The notes: a model not told the origin generated them from the letters alone. Positions 48,029 through 57,494 are shown, numbered from the stretch's first letter. The stretch: DNA of 64,000 nt from Paenibacillus sp. FSL R10-2734 (GCF_037963865.1 NZ_CP150170.1:6076001-6140000), one strand, 5' to 3'. Numbers and translations are program-made.

Positions 48029-50683
48029 GTGGAGTATTACCGCAATACTGTAACAGACAGTTTAAAGGAACTGCAGAGTTCTACTAACGGGCTTACGTCG
48101 GCGGAAGTCGACAAACGACTGGAACGTGATGGTTACAATGAATTAAAAGGAAAGAAAAAAGATCCTATTTGGAAGCTTTTCCTTGAAAATTTCAAGGATC
48201 CTATGGTGGTCGTACTGCTTATAGCGGCCATTGTCCAGATTGTTATGGGACAGGTGATGGAATCCCTTATCATTTTCCTCGTATTGATTCTCAATGCAGT
48301 TATAAGTGTCATCCAAACTCGTAAAGCGGAGAGTTCACTCGATGCCTTGCAGCAGATGTCGGCACCCGAGGCCAAAGTGTTGCGGGATGGAGTCTTAAAA
48401 ACCGTCCCTGCAAGGGAGCTTGTTCGCGGTGATATCGTATTGCTGGAAGCCGGAGATTTTGTACCCGCCGACGGTCGTATTATAGAATCGGGAAGCTTGA
48501 AGATCAATGAAGGCATGTTGACAGGAGAATCTGAGGCTGTTGAGAAGCATACGGATACGATCGCAAAGGAATCTCCACTCGGAGACCGCCGCAATATGGC
48601 TTTTAGCGGATCCTTGGTTGTATATGGCCGTGGAACCCTTGTAGTAACAGGAACCGCACTTACTACCGAAATCGGCAAAATCGCTGAACTCATTGAAAGC
48701 GCCGAAGCCAAGCAAACACCACTGCAGCGTAAGCTCGAAACATTCAGCAAGCAGCTGGGCATAGCCATTATTCTGCTTTCCGTTTTGATCTTTGCTATCC
48801 AGGCCGGACGTGTTTGGCTGTCGAATGATACAGTGGATACAACGGAAGCCATCCTGAATGCGCTAATGTTTGCAGTCGCTGTCGCGGTTGCTGCTATTCC
48901 CGAAGCGCTTTCCTCGATCGTAACGATTGTCCTATCCGTAGGTACGAACAAGATGGCTAAGCAACATGCGATTATTCGCAAGCTACCAGCTGTTGAGGCA
49001 CTAGGATCTACCAGTGTCATCTGTACGGATAAAACCGGTACCCTAACCCAGAATAAAATGACGGTTGTAGATTACTTTTTACCGGAAGGTGACCATGATC
49101 AATTCAATCAAAAACCCGAAGATTGGTCTGAGGAAGCCCGGCGCCTACTTCACATTGCCGTGCTCTGTAACGACTCTAACATTAATGAGGATGGTAAAGA
49201 GCTAGGCGATCCAACTGAAGTGGCACTTATTGCCTTCAGTAACAGCATGAATAAAGATTACAAGGAAATACGCGACAATTTCCCTCGTGAAGCCGAACTT
49301 CCTTTTGACTCGGATCGCAAGCTGATGACGACCTTGCACACTTTTAGCGGTCAAAAAGCAATGATTACTAAAGGTGGACCGGATGTACTCTTTGGTCTAT
49401 GTACGCATGTACTATTAAGTGGAAAAGAAGTGCCGATGACCCCAGAAGTTCTTGAACGCTTCATTGAAGCCAATGAGGAGTTCTCCAGCAGAGCACTGCG
49501 TGTACTTGCCTATGCTTACAAAACCGTACCAAATACGGTCACTGAGGTGGGCCTTGAGGATGAACAAAATCTGGTGCTAGTAGGTTTGACAGCTATGATT
49601 GATCCCCCTCGGGAAGCTGTCTACGGCGCGATCGCAGAATCCAAGAAGGCTGGAATCCGGACCATCATGATTACCGGTGACCATAAGACAACCGCGCAAG
49701 CGATCGGACGCGATATCGGCCTAATGACCGAAAATGAAATTGCCGTAACTGGCCAAGAGCTCGATGCTATGTCCGATGAAGACCTTGATAATAAGCTCGA
49801 GCAGATCGGTGTGTACGCCCGTGTCTCCCCGGAGAACAAGATCAGAATTGTCCGAGCGTGGCAGCGGAAAGGCAAAATAACAGCCATGACCGGTGATGGT
49901 GTAAATGATGCACCTGCTTTGAAGCAAGCGGATATCGGAGTGGCCATGGGCAGTGGAACCGATGTTGCTAAAGATGCGGCTGCCATGATTTTGACCGATG
50001 ATAATTTTGTATCTATCGTCAATGCTGTATCTGTAGGTAGAACGGTGTTCGACAATATCAAAAAAGCAATCGCTTATTTGTTCTCAGGGAACCTGGGTGC
50101 GATTATCGCCATCCTCTTCGCCCTTATCTTTGACTGGATTAATCCTTTCACGGCGATTCAGCTTCTATTCATCAATCTGGCGAATGATTCTCTGCCAGCC
50201 ATCGCTCTCGGTATGGAAAAACCTGAACCTAATGTGATGAGCAGAAATCCAAGGGAACTCAAGGAAGGTATATTTGCCGGAGGAATGATGCAGGCTATTA
50301 TTACCCGTGGTTTACTTATAGGTATTGCTGTAATCGTATCTCTGTATATCGGACTTCAGGATTCACCTGATATGGGCGTGGCCATGGCATTCACAACTCT
50401 GATCCTGTCTCGTACGCTTCAGACCTTTGCTGCCCGTTCGAACAGTCAAACAGCTATTGAAGCTGGCTTTTTCAGCAACAAATACGTTATTGGAGCCGTT
50501 CTGGTCTGCTTTGCCTTTTACGGCATTGCAGTTCTGCCTGGAGTCAGAGAAATCTTCTCTATTCCGGCATCGTTCGGGATGTCAGATTGGCTGATTGCAA
50601 GCGGCTTGGCACTCGGCGCCGTTATCCTAATGGAATTGACGAAGCTGGTTCGCAGAGCGTTTACGCCTAAATCGGCTTCTTGA
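48029..50683 (+). CDS. P-type Ca2+-transporting ATPase
   Basis: The product has 884 residues. It has the P2-type layout: N-terminal cation ATPase domain (VTDSLKELQSSTNGLTSAEV), M1-M4 helices, actuator loop with MLTGESEAVEK, phosphorylation Asp in ICTDKTGTLTQNKM, a nucleotide domain, hinge motif TGDGVNDAPALKQA, and six C-terminal helices. M4 carries AAIPEALSS and M6 INLANDSLPAIALG, positions used for Ca2+ binding in the SERCA/LMCA1 type. It pumps Ca2+ (possibly Mn2+) out of the cell. A GTG at 48029, nine bases after GAGGAG, is preferred over the ATG at 47954. Confidence 0.92.
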   Translation: MEYYRNTVTDSLKELQSSTNGLTSAEVDKRLERDGYNELKGKKKDPIWKLFLENFKDPMVVVLLIAAIVQIVMGQVMESLIIFLVLILNAVISVIQTRKAESSLDALQQMSAPEAKVLRDGVLKTVPARELVRGDIVLLEAGDFVPADGRIIESGSLKINEGMLTGESEAVEKHTDTIAKESPLGDRRNMAFSGSLVVYGRGTLVVTGTALTTEIGKIAELIESAEAKQTPLQRKLETFSKQLGIAIILLSVLIFAIQAGRVWLSNDTVDTTEAILNALMFAVAVAVAAIPEALSSIVTIVLSVGTNKMAKQHAIIRKLPAVEALGSTSVICTDKTGTLTQNKMTVVDYFLPEGDHDQFNQKPEDWSEEARRLLHIAVLCNDSNINEDGKELGDPTEVALIAFSNSMNKDYKEIRDNFPREAELPFDSDRKLMTTLHTFSGQKAMITKGGPDVLFGLCTHVLLSGKEVPMTPEVLERFIEANEEFSSRALRVLAYAYKTVPNTVTEVGLEDEQNLVLVGLTAMIDPPREAVYGAIAESKKAGIRTIMITGDHKTTAQAIGRDIGLMTENEIAVTGQELDAMSDEDLDNKLEQIGVYARVSPENKIRIVRAWQRKGKITAMTGDGVNDAPALKQADIGVAMGSGTDVAKDAAAMILTDDNFVSIVNAVSVGRTVFDNIKKAIAYLFSGNLGAIIAILFALIFDWINPFTAIQLLFINLANDSLPAIALGMEKPEPNVMSRNPRELKEGIFAGGMMQAIITRGLLIGIAVIVSLYIGLQDSPDMGVAMAFTTLILSRTLQTFAARSNSQTAIEAGFFSNKYVIGAVLVCFAFYGIAVLPGVREIFSIPASFGMSDWLIASGLALGAVILMELTKLVRRAFTPKSAS

Positions 50684-50726
50684 TTACATGATCTATTCTT
50701 ACAAGACTACAATTGATTGAAAAGAC

Positions 50727-50765
50727 AAAACAGCGATTCTCCAATAATAGAGAATCGCTGTTTTT
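50727..50765 (+). terminator. Terminator of the P-type ATPase gene, bidirectional
   Basis: AAAACAGCGATTCTC and GAGAATCGCTGTTTT form a 15-pair stem with an eight-base loop and a T run on both strands. It can also end the converging GyrI-like gene. The stem and the flank CTGTCTTCTACGG match the element at 42788-42840. Confidence 0.9.
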
Positions 50766-50860
50766 CTGTCTTCTACGGATCAGCTTTAGCTCCTGCAATT
50801 AACGCTTCACCTACGATCATGCAGAATGGCTAGATTACGGCTGCTTTAATGACCATCGGT

Positions 50861-51490
50861 TCAAATATCTCTTTCCACCCTAAATCGCAAAACCGTCTTC
50901 AGCTTTTCTGGTACTGTTTTTCGGGCATCCGACAGATAAATTTCTTTATGTGTTTTCTCAGCTCTCCGAAGCTGCTGCTCCGCACAATATTGCTCCATCA
51001 ATGCAAATGTCTCCGGCTCGTTATCATAGCTGCCAATATGCATCGCTTGCACACAAGGGCCCTCGGTAATCTTCTCGAATCGTACGGCTTCCACATTGAT
51101 CTGCTTTTTCTTACGCTGAACCTGCTCCAATGCCCACCCGAATAACTCCTCTGTAATGAAGCTCGGCTGGCGGATCATCAAGGTATACACCAGATGTTTT
51201 TTATCCAAGTAATCTAGCTTTCTTCCCTCTTCATCTAAGTCCCAGTGCCCCTCTAACGGAAACACCGTATATTCAAAATACCCCTCTGGTGTAACTCCCT
51301 GCTTCGGCATCATCCGAATCGCATACGACATTGCATAAAGCGCCTCTACATGTACTTTAAACACTTCTCCGTTCGGGTCTCCCTTGCCTTGAATCGTAAA
51401 ATATTGCATTTCCGGCACATCAATCAGCACTGGCTTCTGACCCGGTATATAGAGTGCCTTGTCCTGTTTCTTCCATTCATATTTCGTCAT
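50861..51490 (-). CDS. GyrI-like small-molecule-binding domain protein
   Basis: The product has 209 residues and consists of a single GyrI/AraC_E_bind-type domain (MQYFTIQGKGDPNGEVF, ALYAMSYAIRMMP, PEGYFEYTVFPLEGHWD, EGPCVQAMHIGSYDNEPETF). Proteins of this fold bind hydrophobic or cationic ligands, and some act as cyclopropanoid hydrolases or gyrase inhibitors; which applies here is open. There is no DNA-binding domain. It follows the histidine-kinase gene by 40 bp and may be in the same transcript. Confidence 0.87.
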   Translation of the reverse strand: MTKYEWKKQDKALYIPGQKPVLIDVPEMQYFTIQGKGDPNGEVFKVHVEALYAMSYAIRMMPKQGVTPEGYFEYTVFPLEGHWDLDEEGRKLDYLDKKHLVYTLMIRQPSFITEELFGWALEQVQRKKKQINVEAVRFEKITEGPCVQAMHIGSYDNEPETFALMEQYCAEQQLRRAEKTHKEIYLSDARKTVPEKLKTVLRFRVERDI

Positions 51491-51530
51491 CCTCTAATCA
51501 TCCTTCATCTAAGTTATTCGTAATTATTGC

Positions 51531-52709
51531 CTATATGACTTTCACTACCCAAGGCAAAGTGACTATTACACTAGTTCCTACCCGAACTTCTGAGTCCACC
51601 TTAATATGTCCCCCATACATTTCGATTAATTGTTTACAAATCGATAATCCAATACCTGTCCCTTTTTGCTTGGTTGTAAAGAAAGGGTCAAATATTCGGT
51701 CTAATTTATCCTGTGGAATTCCTTCTCCATTGTCTTTAAAGATTAGTATAATTTCGTTTGTCTCAGCAGTTGTGGTTACCGAGATATCTATTCTGCCTCT
51801 AAATGCTGTGAAGGAATCAATACTATTTTTCAAAATATTCAGGATTACCTGCTCAAGTTGTGAGGCACTTCCAAATGTCATTACGTTTTCTAGAGAATAC
51901 TCCACTGAAAGAATAATATCATCACTAAGTATGAGTTGATTCACAATGTTATTAACTCTATGTATAACCTCAATAACGTTAAATACTACGCCGTTATGCT
52001 TCGTACCATCTCCTTTTCGAGCCAGTACTAGGAAGTCCGTTACTAGTCCATTCAGTGCATCAATCTCTTTGATGGTTATATCCAGATATGCACGCAATTC
52101 GTCCGCCTTAATCTCCGGCTCATACAGCCTATTATTTATAAGCTGAGCAAATCCTTTAATCGAAGCAAGCGGATTCCGTATTTCATGTGCCATACCTGCT
52201 GCCATTTGTCCCATAACAGCAATTTTTTGTTCATGTAAATGGTCAATCTGTTGATTTTTATTAGACAAATAACCCTGTGCAAAGCCAGTAAATCGGATCC
52301 AGTTGCATTCCATTAAACGATTATAAAAAATCAATCGAATTGTGGAATCATCTACAATCTCTTCAATGATCTTAAACATAATATTTTGAGTGGTTAAGTT
52401 TAAATCCTTGCTCATTTCAAGTAAGCTATCAAAATGATCACCGAATATTTCTGCAGTATAAACCCCTTGCTCAAATCCCTCTTTTTCTAGCAGCTTTAGG
52501 TACTGGTCGTAATCAAAAGAATCCAAGAACATTGCTTCTATTATACTCATTAATATCGAACTGAATGTTGAATCTAACAATTCCTTATGTGTCTCTACGA
52601 ACCAGGCGGATTCTATATTTTTAAAATTCACAGAATGATAATGCCTGTTTAAAATGATTGGAACAGCTAAGGTCAACGACGAACGCAATTCATTCTCTCT
52701 GTATGACAT
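51531..52709 (-). CDS. Soluble sensor histidine kinase
   Basis: The product has 392 residues. The N-terminal 170 residues have no membrane helix and no domain I recognise; an HisKA dimerisation helix follows (AAGMAHEIRNPLASIKGFAQ, with the phospho-acceptor His), and then an HATPase domain (LNILKNSIDSF N box, KDNGEGIPQDKLDRIFDPFF G1/F boxes, GTGIGLSICK G2). It resembles cytoplasmic sporulation-type kinases (Kin-like), but no response regulator is adjacent. I chose the ATG at 52709, seven bases after GGGAGG; the ATG at 52715 abuts that site. Confidence 0.9.
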   Translation of the reverse strand: MSYRENELRSSLTLAVPIILNRHYHSVNFKNIESAWFVETHKELLDSTFSSILMSIIEAMFLDSFDYDQYLKLLEKEGFEQGVYTAEIFGDHFDSLLEMSKDLNLTTQNIMFKIIEEIVDDSTIRLIFYNRLMECNWIRFTGFAQGYLSNKNQQIDHLHEQKIAVMGQMAAGMAHEIRNPLASIKGFAQLINNRLYEPEIKADELRAYLDITIKEIDALNGLVTDFLVLARKGDGTKHNGVVFNVIEVIHRVNNIVNQLILSDDIILSVEYSLENVMTFGSASQLEQVILNILKNSIDSFTAFRGRIDISVTTTAETNEIILIFKDNGEGIPQDKLDRIFDPFFTTKQKGTGIGLSICKQLIEMYGGHIKVDSEVRVGTSVIVTLPWVVKVI

Positions 52710-52778
52710 TTTCATCCTCCCTCTTTGTAGTTTGTATTCAATAGATGTGTATATTTTCCTGCTTTTTTCTTATAAGCA

Positions 52779-52886
52779 TTATAAAAATGCAACACCCCAA
52801 GCTATTCCGCCAATAACGGAATGGTTTGGGGTGCGCGAGATGCCAATATCCTTGGCGATCTCCTGCTTTCTTCGTTCTTCCCTCAT
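52779..52886 (-). pseudogene. Possible helix-turn-helix gene remnant overlapping a hairpin
   Basis: A 35-codon minus frame reads RRKQEIAKDIGISRTP, resembling a DNA-binding helix-turn-helix of the transposase or Xre type, and ends in VIGGIAWGVAFL. Upstream in another frame lies IIYHLNEGRTKK, which would be a natural continuation of such a start. There is no ribosome binding site. It could be a frameshifted remnant of a mobile-element gene, or chance. The hairpin 52793-52833 lies inside it. Confidence 0.25.
52793..52833 (-). terminator. Hairpin ahead of the histidine-kinase gene
   Basis: CACCCCAA and TTGGGGTG pair, and inside them ATTCCG and CGGAAT pair, closed by a seven-base loop. On the minus strand TTGCATTTTT follows, which fits a rho-independent terminator. 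No gene precedes it on that strand, so it may be a leader attenuator for the kinase or the end of an unseen small RNA. Confidence 0.5.
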
Positions 52887-53004
52887 TAAGGTGATAAATT
52901 ATGTTCTGACACTTGACTGTTACGGTAGCATCGAAGATAATTACAACCTCACCAAGTGGAAACTATAGCAGGAAGATCATTGATTTTGAAAAGGGGCGGT
53001 CGTT

Positions 53005-55023
53005 ATTAGCTGGTTAAGTGATCTATATAAATTACAGAAACGGGAACTAAAAAAGGACATCGAACCCTCTTTAGTCAATGCTATCTTCCGGATGTATGAT
53101 AGATTTCCCAGGATTGGACTTAAAGAACGGATCGGTCAGCAGGATATGTCTCTGGATATCGCTGATGCTTATGTTAATGGTAGAAACGCAATGATTGAAG
53201 CTGGTGTCGGCATCGGTAAGTCCTTTGCATACCTCATTCCCAGCCTGCTCATTAACCAAGTCTCAAGGCAACCGATCATTATTGCAACATCCTCCATACA
53301 ACTTTCAGAACAGATACATAAAGATCTGAGATTCATCGGAAGCCGGCTCGGATTTACATCGGTTCGCTCCGTAGTCGGAAAAGGCATGGGGCAGTATGCT
53401 TGCAGGTACAGGGCAACAGACTTGCTACAACCTGATGATTCAGGCTCTCCTTTGCTTACGCTTGCCCAGCGCATTGTGAATTATGAAATTGATGAGAGAG
53501 CAGATATTAAGGGTGGGGTTAGTGATGCAGTATGGTCCAACGTTTGTGTGAATGATTGCAAATTTGAACGCTGCCATTATAAAAGTACATGTTCGTTTTA
53601 TGAGATGAGAGCGAAGATTAACGCTAACGCCAGCGACATGGATTTTATTATCGTAAACCAGGACCTGCTCATCCGTGATTTGATCAAGAAAAAAGAAGGA
53701 ACGAAAGGATTAATCACTGAACGGCCAGCTCTGATCGTAATTGATGAAGCCCATAATCTGGAAGCAAAGGTTCGAGATGCAAGAACGCTCGAGTTTACAT
53801 TCCGGGGAGCCTGCCGTATTCTGGATGACGCCTTACAGATTCTCTTCAAGCAATCCGCAGATACGGGCCTTATGCCGCAATTCAAATTTGTAAAAAGATG
53901 CGTTGGCCATATTTTCAAACAAGTAGAGGCGGATTTGCTTCAAACAGCCAAGCAGGACAATGACCGTATAAAAGTATCGGAGGTAACAGGAGTCCCATTA
54001 AAACGGGGGGCGCAGATTTTAAAAGAATTTAGCCTCAGCCTCTCCGTCCTAACTTCCAAGCATGAGCGAGAGATCGATAATATTTTTGAAGCCATGAACG
54101 GACTTATAGATCTCTTTGATGTACTCGCCGGAGTGGAGGACAGCTACCTGATCTGGGCAAGTAAGACTCGGCGTGAAGCGACCGTTAGTATCTGTCCTAA
54201 AGGCATAAGCCAGTTTCTGAGGTATTCCTTATTTAACGGGAAGACATCTGTGATCTTAACGTCAGCAACCATGTGCCAAGGCGGAGAAACACTGGAGGAG
54301 CAATACGCTTATCTGACTGAGTCCCTCGGTTATAGGGGAGATTATATGGAGCGCCAGACTTCACCGTTTGATTATGACCACCACACCATGATGTATATTG
54401 CCAAGGACATCCCATACTATAACCATCAGAACCGGGAAAGTTATCTTGAAGCGGCATACAAGGAAATGATGAGGCTCTGTAATTTAACGAGCGGGCGGAC
54501 ATTGGTCCTTTTTTCAGCTAAGGAGGATATGAAGTACATTCATGAGAAGTTAAATTCCGAGAAGCTTGCATGGGCGTTGCATGTTCAAAGAGAAGGCTCG
54601 TCCCAGGACGGGGTGATCGCTGAATTCCGACGCAGTAAAGGCGTCCTGCTTAGTACCGGTGTATTCTGGGAAGGCGTGAATATCGAGGGTTCCGATTTGT
54701 CGCAGTTAATCATTTTCCGGCTACCTTTCCCTGTTCCTTCCGATCCTGTCTATGAATATAAGGCATCTTTGGCAGAGAATCCTTTGAAAGAGGTTTTTGT
54801 ACCGGACATGCTGCTTCGGCTAAGACAAGGAACCGGTCGTCTAATCCGCAGTGAAACTGACCTTGGTGTACTCAGCATACTTGATTCCCGTCTGTCTGCT
54901 GCAGCCCGCAAGGACTACCGAGATAAGGTATTGGAGGCTTTACCCTTTAAAAAGATTACCGAGGACTTTAGGGTTCTGGAGAAGTTTGTAAAAGAAAAAG
55001 GGATACAACTTAGTGACAAATAG
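53005..55023 (+). CDS. DinG/XPD-like ATP-dependent helicase
   Basis: The product has 672 residues from the proposed start. It is a superfamily 2 XPD-type helicase: Walker A in EAGVGIGKSFAYL, four Cys for a probable Fe-S cluster (ACRYR, then CVNDCKFERCHYKSTC), DEAH box VIDEAHNLE, SATMC, STGVFWEGVNIEG and the arginine-finger motif RQGTGRLIRS. It unwinds DNA (or DNA-RNA) 5' to 3' in repair. The first ATG, at 53092, has no ribosome binding site and would remove about 29 residues that read as protein (SWLSDLYKLQKRELKKDI). An ATT at 53005 sits eight bases after AGGGG and is the best candidate start. Confidence 0.9.
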   Translation: MSWLSDLYKLQKRELKKDIEPSLVNAIFRMYDRFPRIGLKERIGQQDMSLDIADAYVNGRNAMIEAGVGIGKSFAYLIPSLLINQVSRQPIIIATSSIQLSEQIHKDLRFIGSRLGFTSVRSVVGKGMGQYACRYRATDLLQPDDSGSPLLTLAQRIVNYEIDERADIKGGVSDAVWSNVCVNDCKFERCHYKSTCSFYEMRAKINANASDMDFIIVNQDLLIRDLIKKKEGTKGLITERPALIVIDEAHNLEAKVRDARTLEFTFRGACRILDDALQILFKQSADTGLMPQFKFVKRCVGHIFKQVEADLLQTAKQDNDRIKVSEVTGVPLKRGAQILKEFSLSLSVLTSKHEREIDNIFEAMNGLIDLFDVLAGVEDSYLIWASKTRREATVSICPKGISQFLRYSLFNGKTSVILTSATMCQGGETLEEQYAYLTESLGYRGDYMERQTSPFDYDHHTMMYIAKDIPYYNHQNRESYLEAAYKEMMRLCNLTSGRTLVLFSAKEDMKYIHEKLNSEKLAWALHVQREGSSQDGVIAEFRRSKGVLLSTGVFWEGVNIEGSDLSQLIIFRLPFPVPSDPVYEYKASLAENPLKEVFVPDMLLRLRQGTGRLIRSETDLGVLSILDSRLSAAARKDYRDKVLEALPFKKITEDFRVLEKFVKEKGIQLSDK

Positions 55024-55056
55024 GAACGGCACAGTCGTTTCAGCGAGAACTATAAT

Positions 55057-55097
55057 AAACAAGCCTGATAAGCTTCTGCTTCAGGCTTGTTTATTTT
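55057..55097 (+). terminator. Terminator of the helicase gene
   Basis: AAACAAGCCTG and CAGGCTTGTTT form an 11-pair stem, with AAGC/GCTT extending it inside, followed by ATTTTTG. It lies 33 bp after the stop and overlaps the 3' end of the sigma-factor remnant on the other strand. Confidence 0.9.
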
Positions 55098-55312
55098 TGC
55101 TGTACTTGCTTTTCATGATAGATAGAAAAACGTCAAGATTGCGATACATCTTGCTCTTCTCAATCTTGGGATCTACGTCTTTATTGACGTCATCAGCCTC
55201 GGAGCCGAGGATGTCCATAAGTGTGATCTCGTTACCTGCCTTGTCCGTCCTTAGTCCCTTTATTCGGACGATAGCTCTCGATGACTTTGATCAGTGTAAT
55301 ATTTCCTTCTAA
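55081..55312 (-). pseudogene. Remnant of a SigE/SigK-type sporulation sigma factor
   Basis: Two minus-strand frames read as parts of a sporulation sigma factor. The first (about 55312-55235) gives GNITLIKVIESYRPNKGTK, like sigma region 2.1. The second (about 55250-55081) gives GNEITLMDILGSEADDV and KIEKSKMYRNLD, like the region between sigma 2 and 4. Intact proteins have roughly 35 residues between these blocks; here they are joined directly in shifted frames, so a deletion with frameshift has occurred. No start or DNA-binding region 4.2 remains. Confidence 0.65.
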
Positions 55313-55425
55313 GTTTAAGGCTTTGCGCCCAAAAAACTATGGTGTTACTCCCTCCAAATTTCGAAGCCTGCACGCAGAGAAATGAAGTTAAGCCTAGGGG
55401 ATCGCACTTATCCCGCTGGAATGTC

Positions 55426-55463
55426 AAAAAGCCTGACACTCACCATAGAGTGATGTCAGGCTT
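55426..55463 (-). terminator. Terminator of the DUF5107 operon
   Basis: AAGCCTGACA and TGTCAGGCTT form a ten-pair stem; on the minus strand TTTGAC follows (plus-strand A run at 55426-55430). It lies ten bases after the DUF5107 stop. Confidence 0.85.
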
Positions 55464-55472
55464 GGTTTGACG

Positions 55473-57494
55473 TTACGACCCGATAATACGGAAATCGATA
55501 TTAGCTGGTGGTGGATATAATACGCGTGCCTCCTGCAGCAGCTCGTCTGTTAACGGAACGCCCCTTTGTTCAGCTAATTGCTTCGCATGCACTTTGTACC
55601 ACAGCTCGACAATAGTGACCTCACCTTCTCGAATGACTGCAAATTCCTTCTGAAAAAGGTTTGTCAAAAAATCATCCTTATCGAGTATAAGTGCTGCTTC
55701 ACCAATGATAATCTGCACCCGATCACTCTGGGCAAATGTTTCTGGCAAGGATTGAAATACATCCCAAGCGCGAGCATGATCCTTTCTCTCAACGAGCAGA
55801 CCAAGATACTCCTCAGCAAATGCCCGATCAGGAAAATGATGCGCGAGAGCATAAGCTTCCTCCATATAGTGAAGCGCGAGCGATGGATCTCCCGCTTGCT
55901 TCGCAGCCACGGCTAAATTTCGATAAGTCCATACTGAAGGTGCTGCCTCTATCGACTTCTTCCAAGCTGTCACTGCCTCTTCTTCTTCTCCTGCTTCGTA
56001 TAACATCACGCCATAATGAAGCAGTGCATACCATGATGACTGCTCCTTCAGACTTTCCTGAACAAGCTCTTTCCAATCCAACTGCACCATCCATGAAGCA
56101 GGAATATCATGCACATCCGGTTTCGGCAACTGTCCCGTCTGAAGCAGTTCTACCCATGGAGCTTGTGCAGCAGTCAATGTTTCATCATCGAAAACAAAGC
56201 CTGCTGGAATTGTATGTTCACCCTTGTACTCACGACGTAACCTCTCTAATGCACCCCAACCTGAACCCTGAAATAATGTTTCAGTGGGCATTTTCTCGGC
56301 ATACACTGACAGGCGTCGATGTGTCTCATACACCTTATCTTCCGTTAGTAATTCGTCTACACTTCCTGCTACATATTGATTTGCATCCGACCAATCAGAG
56401 ACATAGACCTGCGCTGTATCCACATGCGTCATGCCCATCATCTGTGTGAAATCCCAGACTGTGTTCGCTGGCATATCCTGCCCATGCATCTGAGTAGGTA
56501 AAAACCCTCCTTGAATTTCAATGTAATCGCCTTCACCCGGATCTGCTAGAAAATCACACCATCTTCTACCACCCGGATGATGTCCCCAACAGAACATTTT
56601 ACGATAACGTAGGCGTGCCGTGGAACGCTCGTAGAATAAACGCCCGTCCTCGTAAGCAACAGCCTCCCATGGAGAACCAAGCGATTCTCGCGTCTGAAAG
56701 AAATACTCATTTGAGAATGGGAACTTCAATGGGTAAGTTACATCCTCATCTGGCACCGTAGGAAGATGTGGTAGTTCTCCTAAACCAAAGCCTTTTACAT
56801 GATGATCGATATAAATCACTTCACTCGTTGTTGAGAATACTCTCGCTTGCGCTGTTTCCTGAACGGCAATGTTCGTCCACCAATACATCGGAACGGATTC
56901 TGCTTGATCATTCACAATACGAACATAAATCTGTAGCTCCTCTGCATGTGGTGGAAGATGAAAGTCAATATGCCAGAATACATTTTTACAACGTTCATAT
57001 TCATAAATTCGTAGAAATTCGTTTCCTTCATCATCAACTAGCTTCACTGCATGAACGGGTGAACAGGTTGTAAAGGTATGACCTACTTGCCCAACATTCC
57101 ACTCCACCCCTCCTGAGAACCAAGCGTTAAGAATCGCTAAATTTCCAGGCTGGAATACCGGATTGCGGTAGAGAATTTCTTTATTCGTTCGTTTATCTAC
57201 TAAAGAATATAATCGCCCTCCATATTCAGGTAGAAATACTGCCTTCAATATATCATTTTCCAAAGTAACCGTTTGCAAGATTAGATCCTTTCGTTCTCTT
57301 GAATAACGATCCTGCATCTGATAGGGTAACATTCTTTCCCCTGTCTCATACCCCAAATTGATGCGATGCTCAGTCAGCAGTGTTCCATTGTCAGGCACGA
57401 TTCGATGATGCTCCCGGTTACGGAACATTGGAAGTGGATTGACTCCAGAAAGAGCCGATCCTTGAATAGTCATTGTAGAAGAATGTACACGCAT
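55473..57494 (-). CDS. DUF5107 domain protein with C-terminal tetratricopeptide repeats
   Basis: The product has 673 residues. Residues 40-340 form a galactose-mutarotase-like beta sandwich of the DUF5107 type (LPEYGGRLYSLVDKRTNKE, WFSGGVEWNVGQVGHTF, MYWWTNIAVQET, FCWGHHPGGRRW), with conserved Trp, His and Glu residues that could bind carbohydrate. Residues 490-640 read as tetratricopeptide repeats (EAGEEEEAVTAWKKSIEAAP, DPSLALHYMEEAYALA). There is no signal peptide. It is the last gene of a YesM/YesN/binding-lipoprotein operon, which suggests a cytoplasmic role in oligosaccharide breakdown. Its activity cannot be stated from sequence. Confidence 0.85.
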   Translation of the reverse strand: MRVHSSTMTIQGSALSGVNPLPMFRNREHHRIVPDNGTLLTEHRINLGYETGERMLPYQMQDRYSRERKDLILQTVTLENDILKAVFLPEYGGRLYSLVDKRTNKEILYRNPVFQPGNLAILNAWFSGGVEWNVGQVGHTFTTCSPVHAVKLVDDEGNEFLRIYEYERCKNVFWHIDFHLPPHAEELQIYVRIVNDQAESVPMYWWTNIAVQETAQARVFSTTSEVIYIDHHVKGFGLGELPHLPTVPDEDVTYPLKFPFSNEYFFQTRESLGSPWEAVAYEDGRLFYERSTARLRYRKMFCWGHHPGGRRWCDFLADPGEGDYIEIQGGFLPTQMHGQDMPANTVWDFTQMMGMTHVDTAQVYVSDWSDANQYVAGSVDELLTEDKVYETHRRLSVYAEKMPTETLFQGSGWGALERLRREYKGEHTIPAGFVFDDETLTAAQAPWVELLQTGQLPKPDVHDIPASWMVQLDWKELVQESLKEQSSWYALLHYGVMLYEAGEEEEAVTAWKKSIEAAPSVWTYRNLAVAAKQAGDPSLALHYMEEAYALAHHFPDRAFAEEYLGLLVERKDHARAWDVFQSLPETFAQSDRVQIIIGEAALILDKDDFLTNLFQKEFAVIREGEVTIVELWYKVHAKQLAEQRGVPLTDELLQEARVLYPPPANIDFRIIGS

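Noticed and set aside
55013..55312. 99-codon plus-strand frame after the helicase gene
   Set aside because: It begins inside the helicase 3' end, contains the terminator and is the complement of the sigma-factor remnant.
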